64,000 nucleotides of DNA from Blastococcus litoris (lineage in GTDB: Bacteria > Actinomycetota > Actinomycetes > Mycobacteriales > Geodermatophilaceae), in assembly GCF_003075095.1 (NCBI RefSeq), contig NZ_QCZF01000003.1, positions 415,707-479,706 on the forward strand. The letters are read 5' to 3'. This document shows positions 36,727 through 44,970 of this stretch, one piece after another. The notes under the pieces were generated by a model. That model was not told where the DNA came from, did no database searches, and was given only the letters and a program-made list of their open reading frames with translations. A program made the translations under genes and the position numbers. Numbering within the stretch: the first letter of the stretch is position 1; each line of letters starts with the position of its first letter.

Positions 36727-37107
36727 ATGGCACGACTGGCCGGCGTCGACCTGCCCCGCGAGAAGCGGATGGAGATCGCGCTCACCTACATCTATGGCAT
36801 CGGCAAGGCCCACGCCAAGGAGACCCTGGCCGCGACGGGCGTCAGCCCCGACCTGCGCGTCAAGGACCTCGGCGACGAGGACCTGCTGAAGCTCCGCGAC
36901 TACATCGACGAGCACTTCCGCGTCGAGGGTGACCTGCGCCGCGAGGTGGCGTCCGACATCCGCCGCAAGGTGGAGATCGGCTGCTACCAGGGTCTGCGCC
37001 ACCGCCGTGGGCTCCCGGTCCACGGCCAGCGCACCAAGACCAACGCGCGCTCGAGCAAGGGCCCGCGCAAGACCATCGCCGGCAAGAAGAAGGCCGGCAA
37101 GAAGTAA
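36727..37107 (+). CDS. rpsM: 30S ribosomal protein S13
   Basis: 126 aa. It lies at the top of the 30S head and contacts P-site tRNA and 50[21 protein letters not shown], the helix-two-turn-helix near [10 protein letters not shown], and the tail [19 protein letters not shown] with a Lys-rich end are typical. An earlier in-frame start lies inside rpmJ and is rejected. The ATG has TGAGGGAG upstream. Confidence 0.98.
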   Translation: MARLAGVDLPREKRMEIALTYIYGIGKAHAKETLAATGVSPDLRVKDLGDEDLLKLRDYIDEHFRVEGDLRREVASDIRRKVEIGCYQGLRHRRGLPVHGQRTKTNARSSKGPRKTIAGKKKAGKK

Positions 37108-37115
37108 GCCGCTGT

Positions 37116-37159
37116 GCGTGCCGTCGCAGCGACCCGTGAGGGCGGGGGCGACGGCACGC
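37116..37159. terminator. Inverted repeat between rpsM and rpsK
   Basis: Arms GCGTGCCGTCGC (37116-37127) and GCGACGGCACGC (37148-37159), a perfect 12 bp with a 20-nt loop. It is in the 95-bp gap between two genes of one operon, with no U-run, so it may stabilise or process mRNA rather than terminate. Confidence 0.5.
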
Positions 37160-37202
37160 CGCGTGCCATCTCTGGCCACGAAGAGAAGGAACAGACACTC
37201 AC

Positions 37203-37610
37203 ATGCCTCCCAGGGCTCGCGCCGCGGCCGGTGCCAAGAAGGTCCGCCGCAAGGAGAAGAAGAACGTCGCCCACGGCGCCGCTCACATCAAGAGCACGTT
37301 CAACAACACGATCGTGTCGATCACCGACCCCAACGGGAACGTGATCAGCTGGGCCTCCGCCGGCCACGTCGGCTTCAAGGGCTCGCGCAAGTCGACGCCG
37401 TTCGCGGCGCAGATGGCTGCCGAGAACGCTGCGCGCAAGGCGCAGGAGCACGGCATGCGCAAGGTCGACGTCTTCGTCAAGGGCCCGGGTTCGGGTCGCG
37501 AGACGGCCATCCGCTCCCTGCAGGCCACCGGCCTCGAGGTCGGGCAGATCCAGGACGTGACGCCGCAGCCGCACAACGGCTGCCGCCCCAAGAAGCGCCG
37601 CCGGGTCTGA
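37203..37610 (+). CDS. rpsK: 30S ribosomal protein S11
   Basis: 135 aa. It lies in the 30S platform near the E site. The basic N-terminal tail ([20 protein letters not shown]) precedes [40 protein letters not shown] and [11 protein letters not shown] close the protein. The length is normal. rpsD follows after 36 bp with ACAGGAG. Confidence 0.98.
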   Translation: MPPRARAAAGAKKVRRKEKKNVAHGAAHIKSTFNNTIVSITDPNGNVISWASAGHVGFKGSRKSTPFAAQMAAENAARKAQEHGMRKVDVFVKGPGSGRETAIRSLQATGLEVGQIQDVTPQPHNGCRPKKRRRV

Positions 37611-37646
37611 CCGGCTCCTTGACGAGACGAAACAGGAGTATTTGAC

Positions 37647-38273
37647 GTGGCCCGCTACACCGGAGCCGACTGCCGCCTCTGTCGGCGCGAGAAGATGAAG
37701 CTGTTCCTCAAGGGCAGCAAGTGCGAGTCCCCGAAGTGCCCGATCGAGATCCGGCCCTACCCGCCGGGCGAGCACGGCCGTGGCCGCACCAAGGACAGCG
37801 AGTACCTGCTCCAGCTGCGCGAGAAGCAGAAGGCCCGCCGCATCTACGGCGTCCTGGAGAAGCAGTTCCGCGGTTACTACGAAGAGGCGAACCGCAAGAC
37901 CGGCAAGACCGGTGAGGTCCTCCTCCAGATCCTGGAGTCGCGGCTGGACAACGTGGTCTACCGGGCCGGTTTCGCCGAGTCCCGCGACATGGCGCGCCAG
38001 CTGGTGCGCCACGGCCACATCCGGGTGAACGGCCGCAAGGTCGACATCCCGTCCTACCGGGTGAGCGAGAACGACATCATCGAGGTCGCGGAGAAGTCGC
38101 GCACGATGCTGCCGTTCGAGATCGCCCAGGCCCGCGCCGGCGAGCGCCCCGTGCCCGCGTGGCTCGAGGTCATCAGCAGCCAGCTGCGCGTGCTCGTGCA
38201 CAGCATCCCGGCCCGCCAGGTGATCGACACCCCGGTCCAGGAGCAGCTGATCGTCGAGCTCTACTCCAAGTAG
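37647..38273 (+). CDS. rpsD: 30S ribosomal protein S4
   Basis: 208 aa from GTG. It nucleates 30S assembly and, in E. coli, represses this operon. The N-terminus has a four-cysteine zinc site (CRLC at 9-12 and CESPKC at 26-31), so this is the C+ form. The S4 RNA-binding domain ([20 protein letters not shown]) is near 95-115. The ending [11 protein letters not shown] is standard. A perfect 13-bp hairpin separates it from rpoA. Confidence 0.98.
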   Translation: MARYTGADCRLCRREKMKLFLKGSKCESPKCPIEIRPYPPGEHGRGRTKDSEYLLQLREKQKARRIYGVLEKQFRGYYEEANRKTGKTGEVLLQILESRLDNVVYRAGFAESRDMARQLVRHGHIRVNGRKVDIPSYRVSENDIIEVAEKSRTMLPFEIAQARAGERPVPAWLEVISSQLRVLVHSIPARQVIDTPVQEQLIVELYSK

Positions 38274-38305
38274 CAGCTCTGCGTCCCAGGTAACACAGCA
38301 CCACC

Positions 38306-38339
38306 GGCTCCGGCGGGCGGACAGATGCCCGCCGGAGCC
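38306..38339. terminator. Hairpin between rpsD and rpoA
   Basis: Arms GGCTCCGGCGGGC (38306-38318) and GCCCGCCGGAGCC (38327-38339), a perfect 13 bp with an 8-nt loop. No U-run. It may partly separate rpoA expression from the ribosomal genes. Confidence 0.6.
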
Positions 38340-38400
38340 CGCACCACCCACCTCACGGCGTCATATGGCGGTCGCCGGAGGACTGTGAAGGAGATCCACC

Positions 38401-39465
38401 GTGCTCATCGCACAGCGCCCCACGCTCACCGAGGAGACGATCACCGAGTCGCGCTCGCGGTTCGTGATCGAGCCCCTCGAGCCGGGCTTCGGCTACACCC
38501 TCGGCAACTCCCTGCGCCGCACGCTGCTGTCCTCGATCCCCGGCGCTGCTGTCACCAGCATCCGGATCGAGGGCACCCTGCACGAGTTCACCACCGTGCC
38601 GGGCGTCAAGGAGGACGTCACCGAGATCATCCTGAACCTCAAGGGTCTGGTCGTCAGCTCCGACTCCGACGAGCCGGTGACGATGTACCTGCGCAAGCAG
38701 GGCCCCGGTGAGGTCACCGCCGCCGACATCGCGCCTCCCGCCGGTGTCGAGGTGCACAACCCCGACCTGCACATCGCCACCCTCAACGGCAAGGGCCGCC
38801 TCGAGATCGAGCTGGTCGTCGAGCGGGGCCGCGGCTACGTGCCGGCGCCGCAGAACAAGCAGCCCGGCCAGGAGATCGGTCGCATCCCCGTCGACTCGAT
38901 CTACTCGCCGGTCCTCAAGGTCACCTACGCCGTCGAGGCGACCCGTGTCGAGCAGCGCACCGACTTCGACCGCCTCGTGGTCGACGTCGAGACCAAGCCG
39001 TCCATCGCCCCCCGCGACGCCATCGCGTCCGCCGGGTCGACGCTGGTCGAGCTCTTCGGTCTGCTGCGCGAGCTGAACGTCGACGCCGAGGGCATCGAGG
39101 TCGGGCCCAGCCCGGCCGAGGCCGCCGACATCGCGAACTTCTCGATGCCGATCGAGGACATGGACCTCACGGTCCGTTCCTACAACTGCCTCAAGCGCGA
39201 GGGCGTGCACACCGTCGGTGAGCTCGTCACCCGCTCCGAGGCGGACCTCCTCGACATCCGCAACTTCGGCGCCAAGTCGATCGACGAGGTCAAGATGAAG
39301 CTGGCGGCCATGGGCCTCGCGCTCAAGGACAGCCCGCCCGGGTTCATCCCCACCTCGATCGAGAGCTACGACGAGGGCTACGAGACCGACGCCTACCAGG
39401 GCTCGGCCGAGTACGCCGACGTCGAGTACAGCGACGCCTCCTACCAGGAGACCGAGCAGCTCTGA
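38401..39465 (+). CDS. rpoA: DNA-directed RNA polymerase subunit alpha
   Basis: 354 aa from GTG with GAAGGAG upstream. The N-terminal dimerisation domain (1-230) has [20 protein letters not shown] near residues 30-50. The linker is followed by the C-terminal domain (about 250-315) with [20 protein letters not shown] and the UP-element/activator contact region [17 protein letters not shown]. The last 35 residues are an acidic, Tyr-rich tail common in actinobacteria. Ordinary length. It lies between two perfect hairpins, which could set its level apart from its neighbours. Confidence 0.98.
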   Translation: MLIAQRPTLTEETITESRSRFVIEPLEPGFGYTLGNSLRRTLLSSIPGAAVTSIRIEGTLHEFTTVPGVKEDVTEIILNLKGLVVSSDSDEPVTMYLRKQGPGEVTAADIAPPAGVEVHNPDLHIATLNGKGRLEIELVVERGRGYVPAPQNKQPGQEIGRIPVDSIYSPVLKVTYAVEATRVEQRTDFDRLVVDVETKPSIAPRDAIASAGSTLVELFGLLRELNVDAEGIEVGPSPAEAADIANFSMPIEDMDLTVRSYNCLKREGVHTVGELVTRSEADLLDIRNFGAKSIDEVKMKLAAMGLALKDSPPGFIPTSIESYDEGYETDAYQGSAEYADVEYSDASYQETEQL

Positions 39466-39473
39466 GGCCGCGT

Positions 39474-39503
39474 GCCGGACGGCGGGGCGACCCGCCGTCC
39501 GGC
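39474..39503. terminator. Hairpin between rpoA and rplQ
   Basis: Arms GCCGGACGGCGGG (39474-39486) and CCCGCCGTCCGGC (39491-39503), a perfect 13 bp with loop GCGA. It is GC-rich with no U-run, 8 bp after the rpoA stop. Confidence 0.62.
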
Positions 39504-39535
39504 GCCGCCCTCCGGGCAGCGACACTGAACGACGG

Positions 39536-39586
39536 CACCACCAGAGACGCAGCACCACCAGAGACGCAGCACCACCACGGACGCAG
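39536..39586 (+). repeat. Three tandem 17-bp repeats in the rplQ leader
   Basis: The unit CACCACCAGAGACGCAG occurs at 39536-39552 and 39553-39569, both identical. A third copy at 39570-39586 has two changes (CACCACCACGGACGCAG). The array lies between the rpoA hairpin and the rplQ ribosome site. Units are contiguous with no spacers, so it is a small tandem repeat and not CRISPR. Confidence 0.85.
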
Positions 39587-39622
39587 CCGGCACTCCCTCC
39601 GGCCGCCTGAGGAAGGACCGAC

Positions 39623-40240
39623 ATGCCCACCCCCACCAAGGGCCCCCGCCTCGGCGGGTCCCCCTCGCACGAGCGGCTGATGCTGGCCAACCTGGCCACC
39701 TCGCTGTTCGAGCACGGGCGGATCACGACCACCGAGACGAAGGCGAAGCGCCTGCGTCCCCTGGCCGAGAAGCTGGTGACCTTCGCCAAGCGCGGTGACC
39801 TGCACGCCCGCCGCCAGGTCATGACGACCATCCGGGACAAGGACGTCGTCCACACGCTCTTCGCCGAGATCGGTCCTCGCTACGAGAACCGCCCCGGTGG
39901 CTACACCCGGATCACCAAGGTCGGTCCGCGCAAGGGCGACAACGCCCCCATGGCGGTCATCGAGCTGGTCGAGGCCCTGACCGTCGGTCAGCAGGCCGTC
40001 GGCGAGGCCGAGCGCGCCCGCGGCACCCGGTTCGCCTCCGGCGCCGGTGCGGCCGCCGCCTCCGGTGAGGTCACCGCCGACGCCGTGGAGACCGCCGACA
40101 CCGAGGCGGAGGCCACCGAGCAGTCGGAGACCCTCGCCTCGGAGAACGAGGACGTGGCCGCCGCCGAGGGCGGTGCCGAGGACGGGACGGATGCCGACGC
40201 GCCGGCCGACGAGGCCGAGGGCACGGACGAGGCGCGATGA
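39623..40240 (+). CDS. rplQ: 50S ribosomal protein L17 with an acidic tail
   Basis: 205 aa, against about 115-130 in many bacteria, though actinobacteria often have some extension. The core [20 protein letters not shown] and [20 protein letters not shown] is normal and ends near residue 120. From about 135 onward the tail is Ala/Glu/Asp/Thr-rich low-complexity sequence. L17 sits near the tunnel exit. The ribosome site is GAGGAAGG. The stop overlaps the ATG of the next gene (ATGA). Confidence 0.95.
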   Translation: MPTPTKGPRLGGSPSHERLMLANLATSLFEHGRITTTETKAKRLRPLAEKLVTFAKRGDLHARRQVMTTIRDKDVVHTLFAEIGPRYENRPGGYTRITKVGPRKGDNAPMAVIELVEALTVGQQAVGEAERARGTRFASGAGAAAASGEVTADAVETADTEAEATEQSETLASENEDVAAAEGGAEDGTDADAPADEAEGTDEAR

Positions 40241-40503
40241 CCTCGCCCCAGGACGGCACCGACTCCAGCGCCGAGGCCCAGGAGGCCGTGCGCGACGTGT
40301 TCGTGCCGGACGGCGAGCGCCAGGCCGACTCCGACGTCACGCCGGAGCCCGAGCGGCAGAACGTCGCCCTGGTGGACGACCCCACTCTCTCGCCCGAGGT
40401 CGCCAACGCGGCCGCGGCGGAGATCGAGGCCGCCGAGCTCGGTGACGCAGCGACCGCCAGCCAGCAGTACGAGGGCGGCGACGCCGCGCCCGACCCGAAG
40501 TAG
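40237..40503 (+). CDS. Small acidic hypothetical protein between rplQ and truA
   Basis: 88 aa, not recognised. It is acidic and low in hydrophobic residues, rich in Ala, Glu, Asp, Gln and Pro, with no signal peptide, membrane segment or cysteine. Its composition resembles the acidic tail of the L17 protein just upstream, and the ATG overlaps the rplQ stop by 4 bp, so it should be translated. It may be a disordered protein or a piece split from the rplQ tail. A usable function cannot be proposed. Confidence 0.55.
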   Translation: MTSPQDGTDSSAEAQEAVRDVFVPDGERQADSDVTPEPERQNVALVDDPTLSPEVANAAAAEIEAAELGDAATASQQYEGGDAAPDPK

Positions 40504-40508
40504 GTCCG

Positions 40509-41357
40509 CTGACCGATCAGCAGCACCCGGACGAGCCCGTTCCCCCGAGGGGGGACGGGCTCGTCCGTCTTCGCCTGGACGTCGCCTACGACGGCACCGC
40601 GTTGCACGGGTGGGCGCGCCAGCCCGGTCAGCGCACCGTGCAGGGCGATCTCGAGCAGGCGCTGGCCGTGGTGCTGCGCGTGCCGGTCGATCTGACCGTC
40701 GCCGGGCGGACCGACGCGGGGGTGCACGCCACGGGGCAGGTGGCGCACTGCGACGTCCCTGCGCAGGTCTGGGCCGAGCAGCGCGACCGCCTCGTGCGCC
40801 GACTGCGCGGCGTGCTCCCACCCGACGTCGCCGTGCTTGCCGTCGCAGAGGTCTCCCCGGACTTCGACGCGCGCTTCAGCGCGTTGGGCCGGCACTACGT
40901 CTACCGGCTGACCGACGACCCGGCGGGGGCGCCGCCGCTGCGGCGGGCCGACACCGTCGCCTGGCCCCGCGCTCTCGACAGCGAGGCCATGGCGGCCGCT
41001 GCGGGTCTCCTGCTGGGCGAGCACGACTTCGCCGCGTTCTGCCGCCGCCGCGAGGGGGCAACCACGATCCGCACGCTGCTCGCGCTGGACGTCGTCCGCA
41101 CCGGCCCGCTGGTCGAGGTGGTCGCGTCGGCCGACGCGTTCTGCCACTCGATGGTGCGCAGCCTCGTCGGCGCGCTGACGGCCGTGGGGGAGGGGCGGCG
41201 CCCCGCCGGGTGGCCGGCCGACCTGTTCGCCCGCACCGAGCGCTCGAGCGAGGTGCCGGTCGCGCCGGCCGGAGGTCTCACGCTGGTGCGCGTCGACTAC
41301 CCCGTCGAGGCGGAGCTGGCCGCCCGGGCGCTGGTCACGAGGGCGCGTCGCGCCTGA
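40509..41357 (+). CDS. truA: tRNA pseudouridine(38-40) synthase TruA, probable CTG start
   Basis: 282 aa if read from CTG at 40509. The frame opens after a TGA at 40443-40445 and holds no ATG, GTG or TTG until the TTG at 40602. That TTG would remove the essential opening [16 protein letters not shown]. The catalytic Asp is in [10 protein letters not shown], and GRHYVYRL and [12 protein letters not shown] are conserved. A second CTG (40575) would leave DVAYDG but drop the strand before it. The ribosome site is weak; coupling to the gene ending 5 bp upstream may compensate. It overlaps the convergent gene by 23 bp. Confidence 0.9.
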   Translation: MTDQQHPDEPVPPRGDGLVRLRLDVAYDGTALHGWARQPGQRTVQGDLEQALAVVLRVPVDLTVAGRTDAGVHATGQVAHCDVPAQVWAEQRDRLVRRLRGVLPPDVAVLAVAEVSPDFDARFSALGRHYVYRLTDDPAGAPPLRRADTVAWPRALDSEAMAAAAGLLLGEHDFAAFCRRREGATTIRTLLALDVVRTGPLVEVVASADAFCHSMVRSLVGALTAVGEGRRPAGWPADLFARTERSSEVPVAPAGGLTLVRVDYPVEAELAARALVTRARRA

Positions 41358-42015
41358 CGGCGGCGACCGCGTCCGCCACCGGCGTCGGACCGCTGACGAG
41401 CTCGAGCACCGCTGCGTCGAGATCGGCGTCGATCAGCGCGACGAGCACGGCGGCGACGTCGTCGCGCGGCACGCTGCCGCGGTCGACGTGCCGGCGCAGC
41501 GTCACCTGGCCGGTGCCGGGGTCGTCGGTGAGGCTGCCGGGCCGCAGCACCGTCGTCCGGAGCGCACCGCGGGCCAGGACGTCCTGCTCGGCCGCGAGCT
41601 TGGCCCGCAGGTAGGCGACGAACACGTCGTCGACCCCCTCGGGGCGGGCACCGTCGGCGACCGACTCGACCCCCACCGAGGAGACCAGCACGTACCGCTG
41701 CACCCCGGTCTGCTCGGCGGCGTCGGCCAGGAGCACCGCGGCGCCCCGGTCGACGGTGTCCTTGCGGGCCACCCCGCTGCCGGGCCCGGCACCTGCGGCG
41801 AAGACGACGGCGTCCGCGCCGGCGACGACCCGTGCCACCTCCTCGACCGAGGCGGACTCGAGGTCGAGCAGGACCGGCCCGCTGCCGTCGGCGCGGAGGT
41901 CGGCCTCGTGGGCGGCGTTGCGGACGAGGCCGACGACCTCGTCGCCCCGGGAGGACAGGAGACGGCCCAGCCGGCGGGCGATCTGACCGTGGGCGCCGGC
42001 GATGACGATGCGCAT
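41335..42015 (-). CDS. NAD(P)H-binding SDR-like protein
   Basis: 226 aa, an atypical short-chain dehydrogenase fold. The N-terminus [20 protein letters not shown] is a Rossmann strand with G-x-x-G-x-[11 protein letters not shown] and YVLVSSVGV follow, and [10 protein letters not shown] replaces the usual Tyr-x3-Lys. Such proteins (SDR_a5-like or NmrA-like) often act on redox or quinone substrates, or only sense NADPH. The substrate is unknown. The gene ends inside the 3' end of truA, with a 23-bp convergent overlap, so neither gene has a conventional terminator. Confidence 0.78.
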   Translation of the reverse strand: MRIVIAGAHGQIARRLGRLLSSRGDEVVGLVRNAAHEADLRADGSGPVLLDLESASVEEVARVVAGADAVVFAAGAGPGSGVARKDTVDRGAAVLLADAAEQTGVQRYVLVSSVGVESVADGARPEGVDDVFVAYLRAKLAAEQDVLARGALRTTVLRPGSLTDDPGTGQVTLRRHVDRGSVPRDDVAAVLVALIDADLDAAVLELVSGPTPVADAVAAVRRDAPS

Positions 42016-42068
42016 GGCTCGCCCCTACCCACGCGGTCGAGGTGGGGACACCCCGTCCGCCGACCCGG

Positions 42069-42665
42069 TCAGCCGGCCGGGCTCAGGTCGATGACCAGCC
42101 GCCCCGGGTCGGTGATCGCCTCGACGGTGAACGGCTGCTCGCCGCCGCGGACGCCGATGAGCACCTCCTCGTAGCCGCCGGACGCGCCGAGGGTGCGTGC
42201 CTCGGCGACCGGCCCGAAGGAGACCGACGACCGGGAGGACCCCTGCCCCTCGCTGCCGGCGCCGCTCCGGACGCGGACCCGGAGGAAGGCGTCGCCGGCG
42301 ATGTCGACCGGTCGGCCGTCCGGTCCCGTCGCCTCGGAGTACGTCGCTGTCCACTCCGGTACCCCGCTGCTGCTGAGGTTGACGACGAGCCGGGCGGAGG
42401 ACCCGTCGCTCTGGAACGTGAACCCCGTCACCCGTGGCGCTCCGGCCGGGTCCTCGGTGCTTCCTGGCATGGCGGGCCCCGACTTCTCTGATGCGCCCGA
42501 GCCGGGCTCGCCGGGCTCCTCGGACGGCGGCGGTGCGGACTCGGGCGTGGTGGTCGAGGGAGGTGCAGCGCCCGCACCGGGGCTCGCGACGCCCTGCACC
42601 TCGCTGGAACAGGCGGCGAGGAGCAGCACGGCCGACACGGCGGCGGTGGCTCGGCGGGTGCGCAT
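42069..42665 (-). CDS. Lipoprotein with an AMIN-like domain
   Basis: 198 aa. The ATG at 42665 is chosen over the GTG 15 bases upstream because GGGAGG then sits 5 nt before it. The lipobox LLAAC places the lipidated Cys at 19. A Pro/Ser/Glu linker (25-70) precedes a beta-rich domain of about 120 residues (PRVTGFTFQSDGSSARLVVN to GRLVIDLSPAG), which reads like the AMIN-like domain of actinobacterial lipoproteins. It is probably anchored to the outer face of the membrane, with unknown partner. It lies between the SDR gene and mobA on the same strand. Confidence 0.74.
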   Translation of the reverse strand: MRTRRATAAVSAVLLLAACSSEVQGVASPGAGAAPPSTTTPESAPPPSEEPGEPGSGASEKSGPAMPGSTEDPAGAPRVTGFTFQSDGSSARLVVNLSSSGVPEWTATYSEATGPDGRPVDIAGDAFLRVRVRSGAGSEGQGSSRSSVSFGPVAEARTLGASGGYEEVLIGVRGGEQPFTVEAITDPGRLVIDLSPAG

Positions 42666-42704
42666 CGGGACCTCCCTCACGGCTGTCGTCCGGAAAGTAA
42701 CCGC

Positions 42705-43367
42705 TCAGCCCGGGTCGTGGGGAGCCTGGAAGCGCGGGAAGAGGCTCACCGGAGTGGCCGGCGGGGACGGTCGCGGCGGTTCGAGGTGCCCGTCGGCGAT
42801 GGCGCGCGCCCGCGCCAGGTCGGCCGGGGTGTCGCAGTCCAGCCACGGCGGTGGCTCGCCCGGGCGGACGTCGGGGCGCCACCGGCCGGCCGCGAGGGGC
42901 GCCAGCACCCGGCGGAGGGGAGCAGGGCCGCGGGTAGCGGTGATCGCACCCCGGAGCGCGGGAGTGCGCCAGGCGCTGAGCAGGTACTGGTCGCGGCCGC
43001 TGTCGTCGACGGCCATGACGCCGTCGTCGGTCAGCCGCTCGAGCAGCCCGCGGACCACCCACGGCGAGAGGAACGGGAGGTCGCCGGCCAGCACCACGAC
43101 CACGTCGGTGGGGACCTCGGCGAGCCCTGCCCGGAGCGCGGCGACCGGTCCGCCGCCCGGGGGCTGCTCACGCACCACGAGGACGTCCGGCGGCGCGGGC
43201 TGCGGCGGCCCGACGACGATGCGGTCCTGGGCGTCGGCGACCGCGTCCAGGACCGCCGCCAGGATGGGGCGCCCGCCCACGAGCAGCTGCGGCTTGGCCT
43301 GACCCCCGAGCCGGGCCGCCCGGCCGCCCGCGAGGACCACGGCCGTGAAGACGGGCAGCGGGTCCAC
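42705..43367 (-). CDS. mobA: Molybdenum cofactor guanylyltransferase
   Basis: 220 aa. It adds GMP to molybdopterin to make the MGD form used by formate dehydrogenase-type enzymes. VVLAGGRAARLGGQAKPQLL is the nucleotide-binding start, and VVLAGDLPFLSP holds the Mg-binding Asp. DCDTPADL closes the fold. The GTG at 43367 is used; a longer frame upstream reads antisense to fdhD and is rejected. A -10-like TACGGT (43374-43379, minus strand) lies 6 nt before the start, so it may be leaderless. It is divergent from fdhD. Confidence 0.87.
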   Translation of the reverse strand: MDPLPVFTAVVLAGGRAARLGGQAKPQLLVGGRPILAAVLDAVADAQDRIVVGPPQPAPPDVLVVREQPPGGGPVAALRAGLAEVPTDVVVVLAGDLPFLSPWVVRGLLERLTDDGVMAVDDSGRDQYLLSAWRTPALRGAITATRGPAPLRRVLAPLAAGRWRPDVRPGEPPPWLDCDTPADLARARAIADGHLEPPRPSPPATPVSLFPRFQAPHDPG

Positions 43368-43373
43368 GGCGCC

Positions 43374-43379
43374 ACCGTA
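43374..43379 (-). promoter_or_regulatory. Putative -10 box for mobA, 6 nt before the start codon
   Basis: On the minus strand this reads TACGGT, followed by six bases and the GTG of mobA. It fits TANNNT, with the spacing expected for a transcript that begins at the start codon. No clear -35. Confidence 0.5.
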
Positions 43380-43394
43380 AGGCTCTGACGTGGG

Positions 43395-43400
43395 TACCGT
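43395..43400 (+). promoter_or_regulatory. Putative -10 box for fdhD, 6 nt before the start codon
   Basis: TACCGT is followed by CCTCCC and the GTG of fdhD. There is no Shine-Dalgarno in that gap, which supports a leaderless transcript. The box is back to back with the mobA -10 in a 39-bp divergent region. Confidence 0.55.
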
Positions 43401-43406
43401 CCTCCC

Positions 43407-44237
43407 GTGGGACGAGTCACGAGCCGCACGCCGGTGCTGCGCATCCGCGGGCCGCAGCACTCCACGCGGCCCGACACGGTCGCTGCCGAGGAGCCGCTGG
43501 AGATCCGGCTGGCCGGTACGCCGCTCGCGGTCACCATGCGGACCCCGGGCGACGACTTCGACCTGGTGCACGGGTTCCTGGCGACGGAGGGCGTGATCGC
43601 CGGGCACGACGACGTCGCGGGTCTCCGGTACTGCGACTCCGTGGACGCCGACGGCCGCAACACCTACAACGTCGTGGACGTCGACCTCGCGCCCGGGGTG
43701 CCGATCCCGGACACCGGCCTGGAGCGGAACTTCTACACGTCCAGCTCGTGCGGCGTGTGCGGGAAGGCCAGCATCGACGCCATCCGCACGAAGACCGCGT
43801 TCGACGTCGCTTCCGACGGCGTCCGCGTGCCCCTCGAGGTGCTCCTGGCGCTGCCGGACCGGCTGCGGGCCGAGCAGCAGGTGTTCGAGAAGACCGGGGG
43901 CCTGCACGCGGCCGGGCTGTTCACGTCAGCCGGCGAGCTCGTCGCGCTGCGGGAGGACGTCGGCCGGCACAACGCCGTGGACAAGGTGATCGGCGACGGC
44001 GTCCGGGCGGGACGGCTCCCGCTGGCCGGGCACGTGCTCATGGTCAGCGGGAGGGCGAGCTTCGAGCTGACCCAGAAGGCGGCCATGGCCGGCATCCCGG
44101 TGCTGGCCGCGGTGTCGGCGCCGTCGTCCCTCGCGGTCGAGCTGGCCCGCGAGGTGGGCATCACCCTGGTCGGGTTCCTGCGGGGCGACGGATGCAACGT
44201 CTACGCCTGCACCGAGCGGGTCGTGCTGCCTCGGTAG
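43407..44237 (+). CDS. fdhD: Formate dehydrogenase accessory sulfurtransferase FdhD
   Basis: 276 aa. FdhD passes sulfur from a cysteine desulfurase to the molybdenum of MGD-containing formate dehydrogenase. The two sulfur-carrying cysteines are Cys115 and Cys118 in SSSCGVCGKAS. MRTPGDDFDLVHGFLATEG, HAAGLF and VGRHNAVDKVIG are family blocks. No formate dehydrogenase genes lie in the window, so the client is elsewhere. It is transcribed away from mobA. Its 3' end overlaps the decayed VOC reading frame on the other strand. Confidence 0.95.
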   Translation: MGRVTSRTPVLRIRGPQHSTRPDTVAAEEPLEIRLAGTPLAVTMRTPGDDFDLVHGFLATEGVIAGHDDVAGLRYCDSVDADGRNTYNVVDVDLAPGVPIPDTGLERNFYTSSSCGVCGKASIDAIRTKTAFDVASDGVRVPLEVLLALPDRLRAEQQVFEKTGGLHAAGLFTSAGELVALREDVGRHNAVDKVIGDGVRAGRLPLAGHVLMVSGRASFELTQKAAMAGIPVLAAVSAPSSLAVELAREVGITLVGFLRGDGCNVYACTERVVLPR

Positions 44238-44473
44238 ACGAGGCAGAAGGGGTGCCCGGCCGCGTCGGCGAACACCCGGGAGCCGGTGCCCGACTCGCCC
44301 TGGATAAGCCGGGCGCCGAGCTGCAGCACCGCGCGTCCGGCGGCGTCCGCGTCGTCCACCCGGATGTCGAGGTGCTCGTGCTACGGACGATCGGGGTCCT
44401 TCGGCCACTCGCCGTCGGTGTCCTCGTCGACGCGCATGCCGAGGATCTCCCCGGAGAACGGGCGACCGATCAC
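44201..44473 (-). pseudogene. VOC/glyoxalase-like gene remnant with an internal stop
   Basis: On the minus strand, in one frame: GEILGMRVDEDTDGEWPKDP, then DRP, a TAG stop (44381-44383), and HEHLDIRVDDADAAGRAVLQ. It ends with RVFADAAGHPFCLVY. This is the C-terminal two thirds of a glyoxalase/bleomycin-resistance (VOC) domain. The normal N-terminal 40 residues are missing; the frame opens at a GTG that overlaps the moaB stop. The TAG could come from one change in AAG. It is most likely a dead gene, unless the amber stop is a sequencing error. Confidence 0.75.
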
Positions 44474-44970
44474 CCGTGATCACCGCCGCGCAGCTGGCTG
44501 ACGACGTGGGGGAGCAGGGGACCGAGCACCGCCAGCCCGTCCTTCACGCCGCCGGTCGACCCGGGCAGGTTGACGATCAGCGTGCGCCCGGCGATCCCGG
44601 CCAGGCCGCGGGAGAGCACCGCCGTCGGCACCCCGTTGTCGGCGCCGTAGCGGCGGACCGCCTCGGCGAGGCCCGGTGCCTCGCGCTCGAGCATGCGGCG
44701 GGTCGCCTCGGGGGTGACGTCGGTGGGGGACAGGCCCGTGCCGCCGGTGGTCAGGACGACGTCGAACTCCGCGTCCACCGCGTTCCGCAGCACCGCCTCG
44801 AGCTCGTCGACGTCGTCCCGGCACACGTGCGGGCCCTCCACGTCGAAGCCGAGCGCCGCCAGGCCCCCGGCGAGCGCCTGGCCGCTGCGGTCCTCGTAGA
44901 CCCCGGCCGCAGCCCGGTTGGAGGCGGTGAGCACCATCGCCCGGGCGTCGTGGGGGAGGGAGGCGGTCAT
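44470..44970 (-). CDS. MogA/MoaB-family molybdenum cofactor protein
   Basis: 166 aa. This family adenylylates molybdopterin before metal insertion. MVLTASNRAAAGVYEDRSG, TTGGTGLSPTDVTPEAT near residues 72-90 and LIVNLPGSTGGVKDGL are conserved. The ATG at 44970 is preferred because it overlaps the moaC stop (ATGA) with GGGGAG upstream. A GTG nine bases earlier is less likely. MogA and MoaB cannot be told apart by sequence alone. It is in one operon with moaC and moeA. Confidence 0.9.
   Translation of the reverse strand: MTASLPHDARAMVLTASNRAAAGVYEDRSGQALAGGLAALGFDVEGPHVCRDDVDELEAVLRNAVDAEFDVVLTTGGTGLSPTDVTPEATRRMLEREAPGLAEAVRRYGADNGVPTAVLSRGLAGIAGRTLIVNLPGSTGGVKDGLAVLGPLLPHVVSQLRGGDHG

Noticed and set aside
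39536..39586. Possible CRISPR array
   Set aside because: The units are 17 bp, contiguous, only three, with no spacers and no cas genes nearby.
42705..43907. 400-aa form of MobA
   Set aside because: The first 180 residues are antisense to fdhD. The nucleotidyltransferase fold begins at GTG 43367.
44201..44473. Functional VOC protein
   Set aside because: The N-terminal third is missing and an in-frame TAG lies in the middle.
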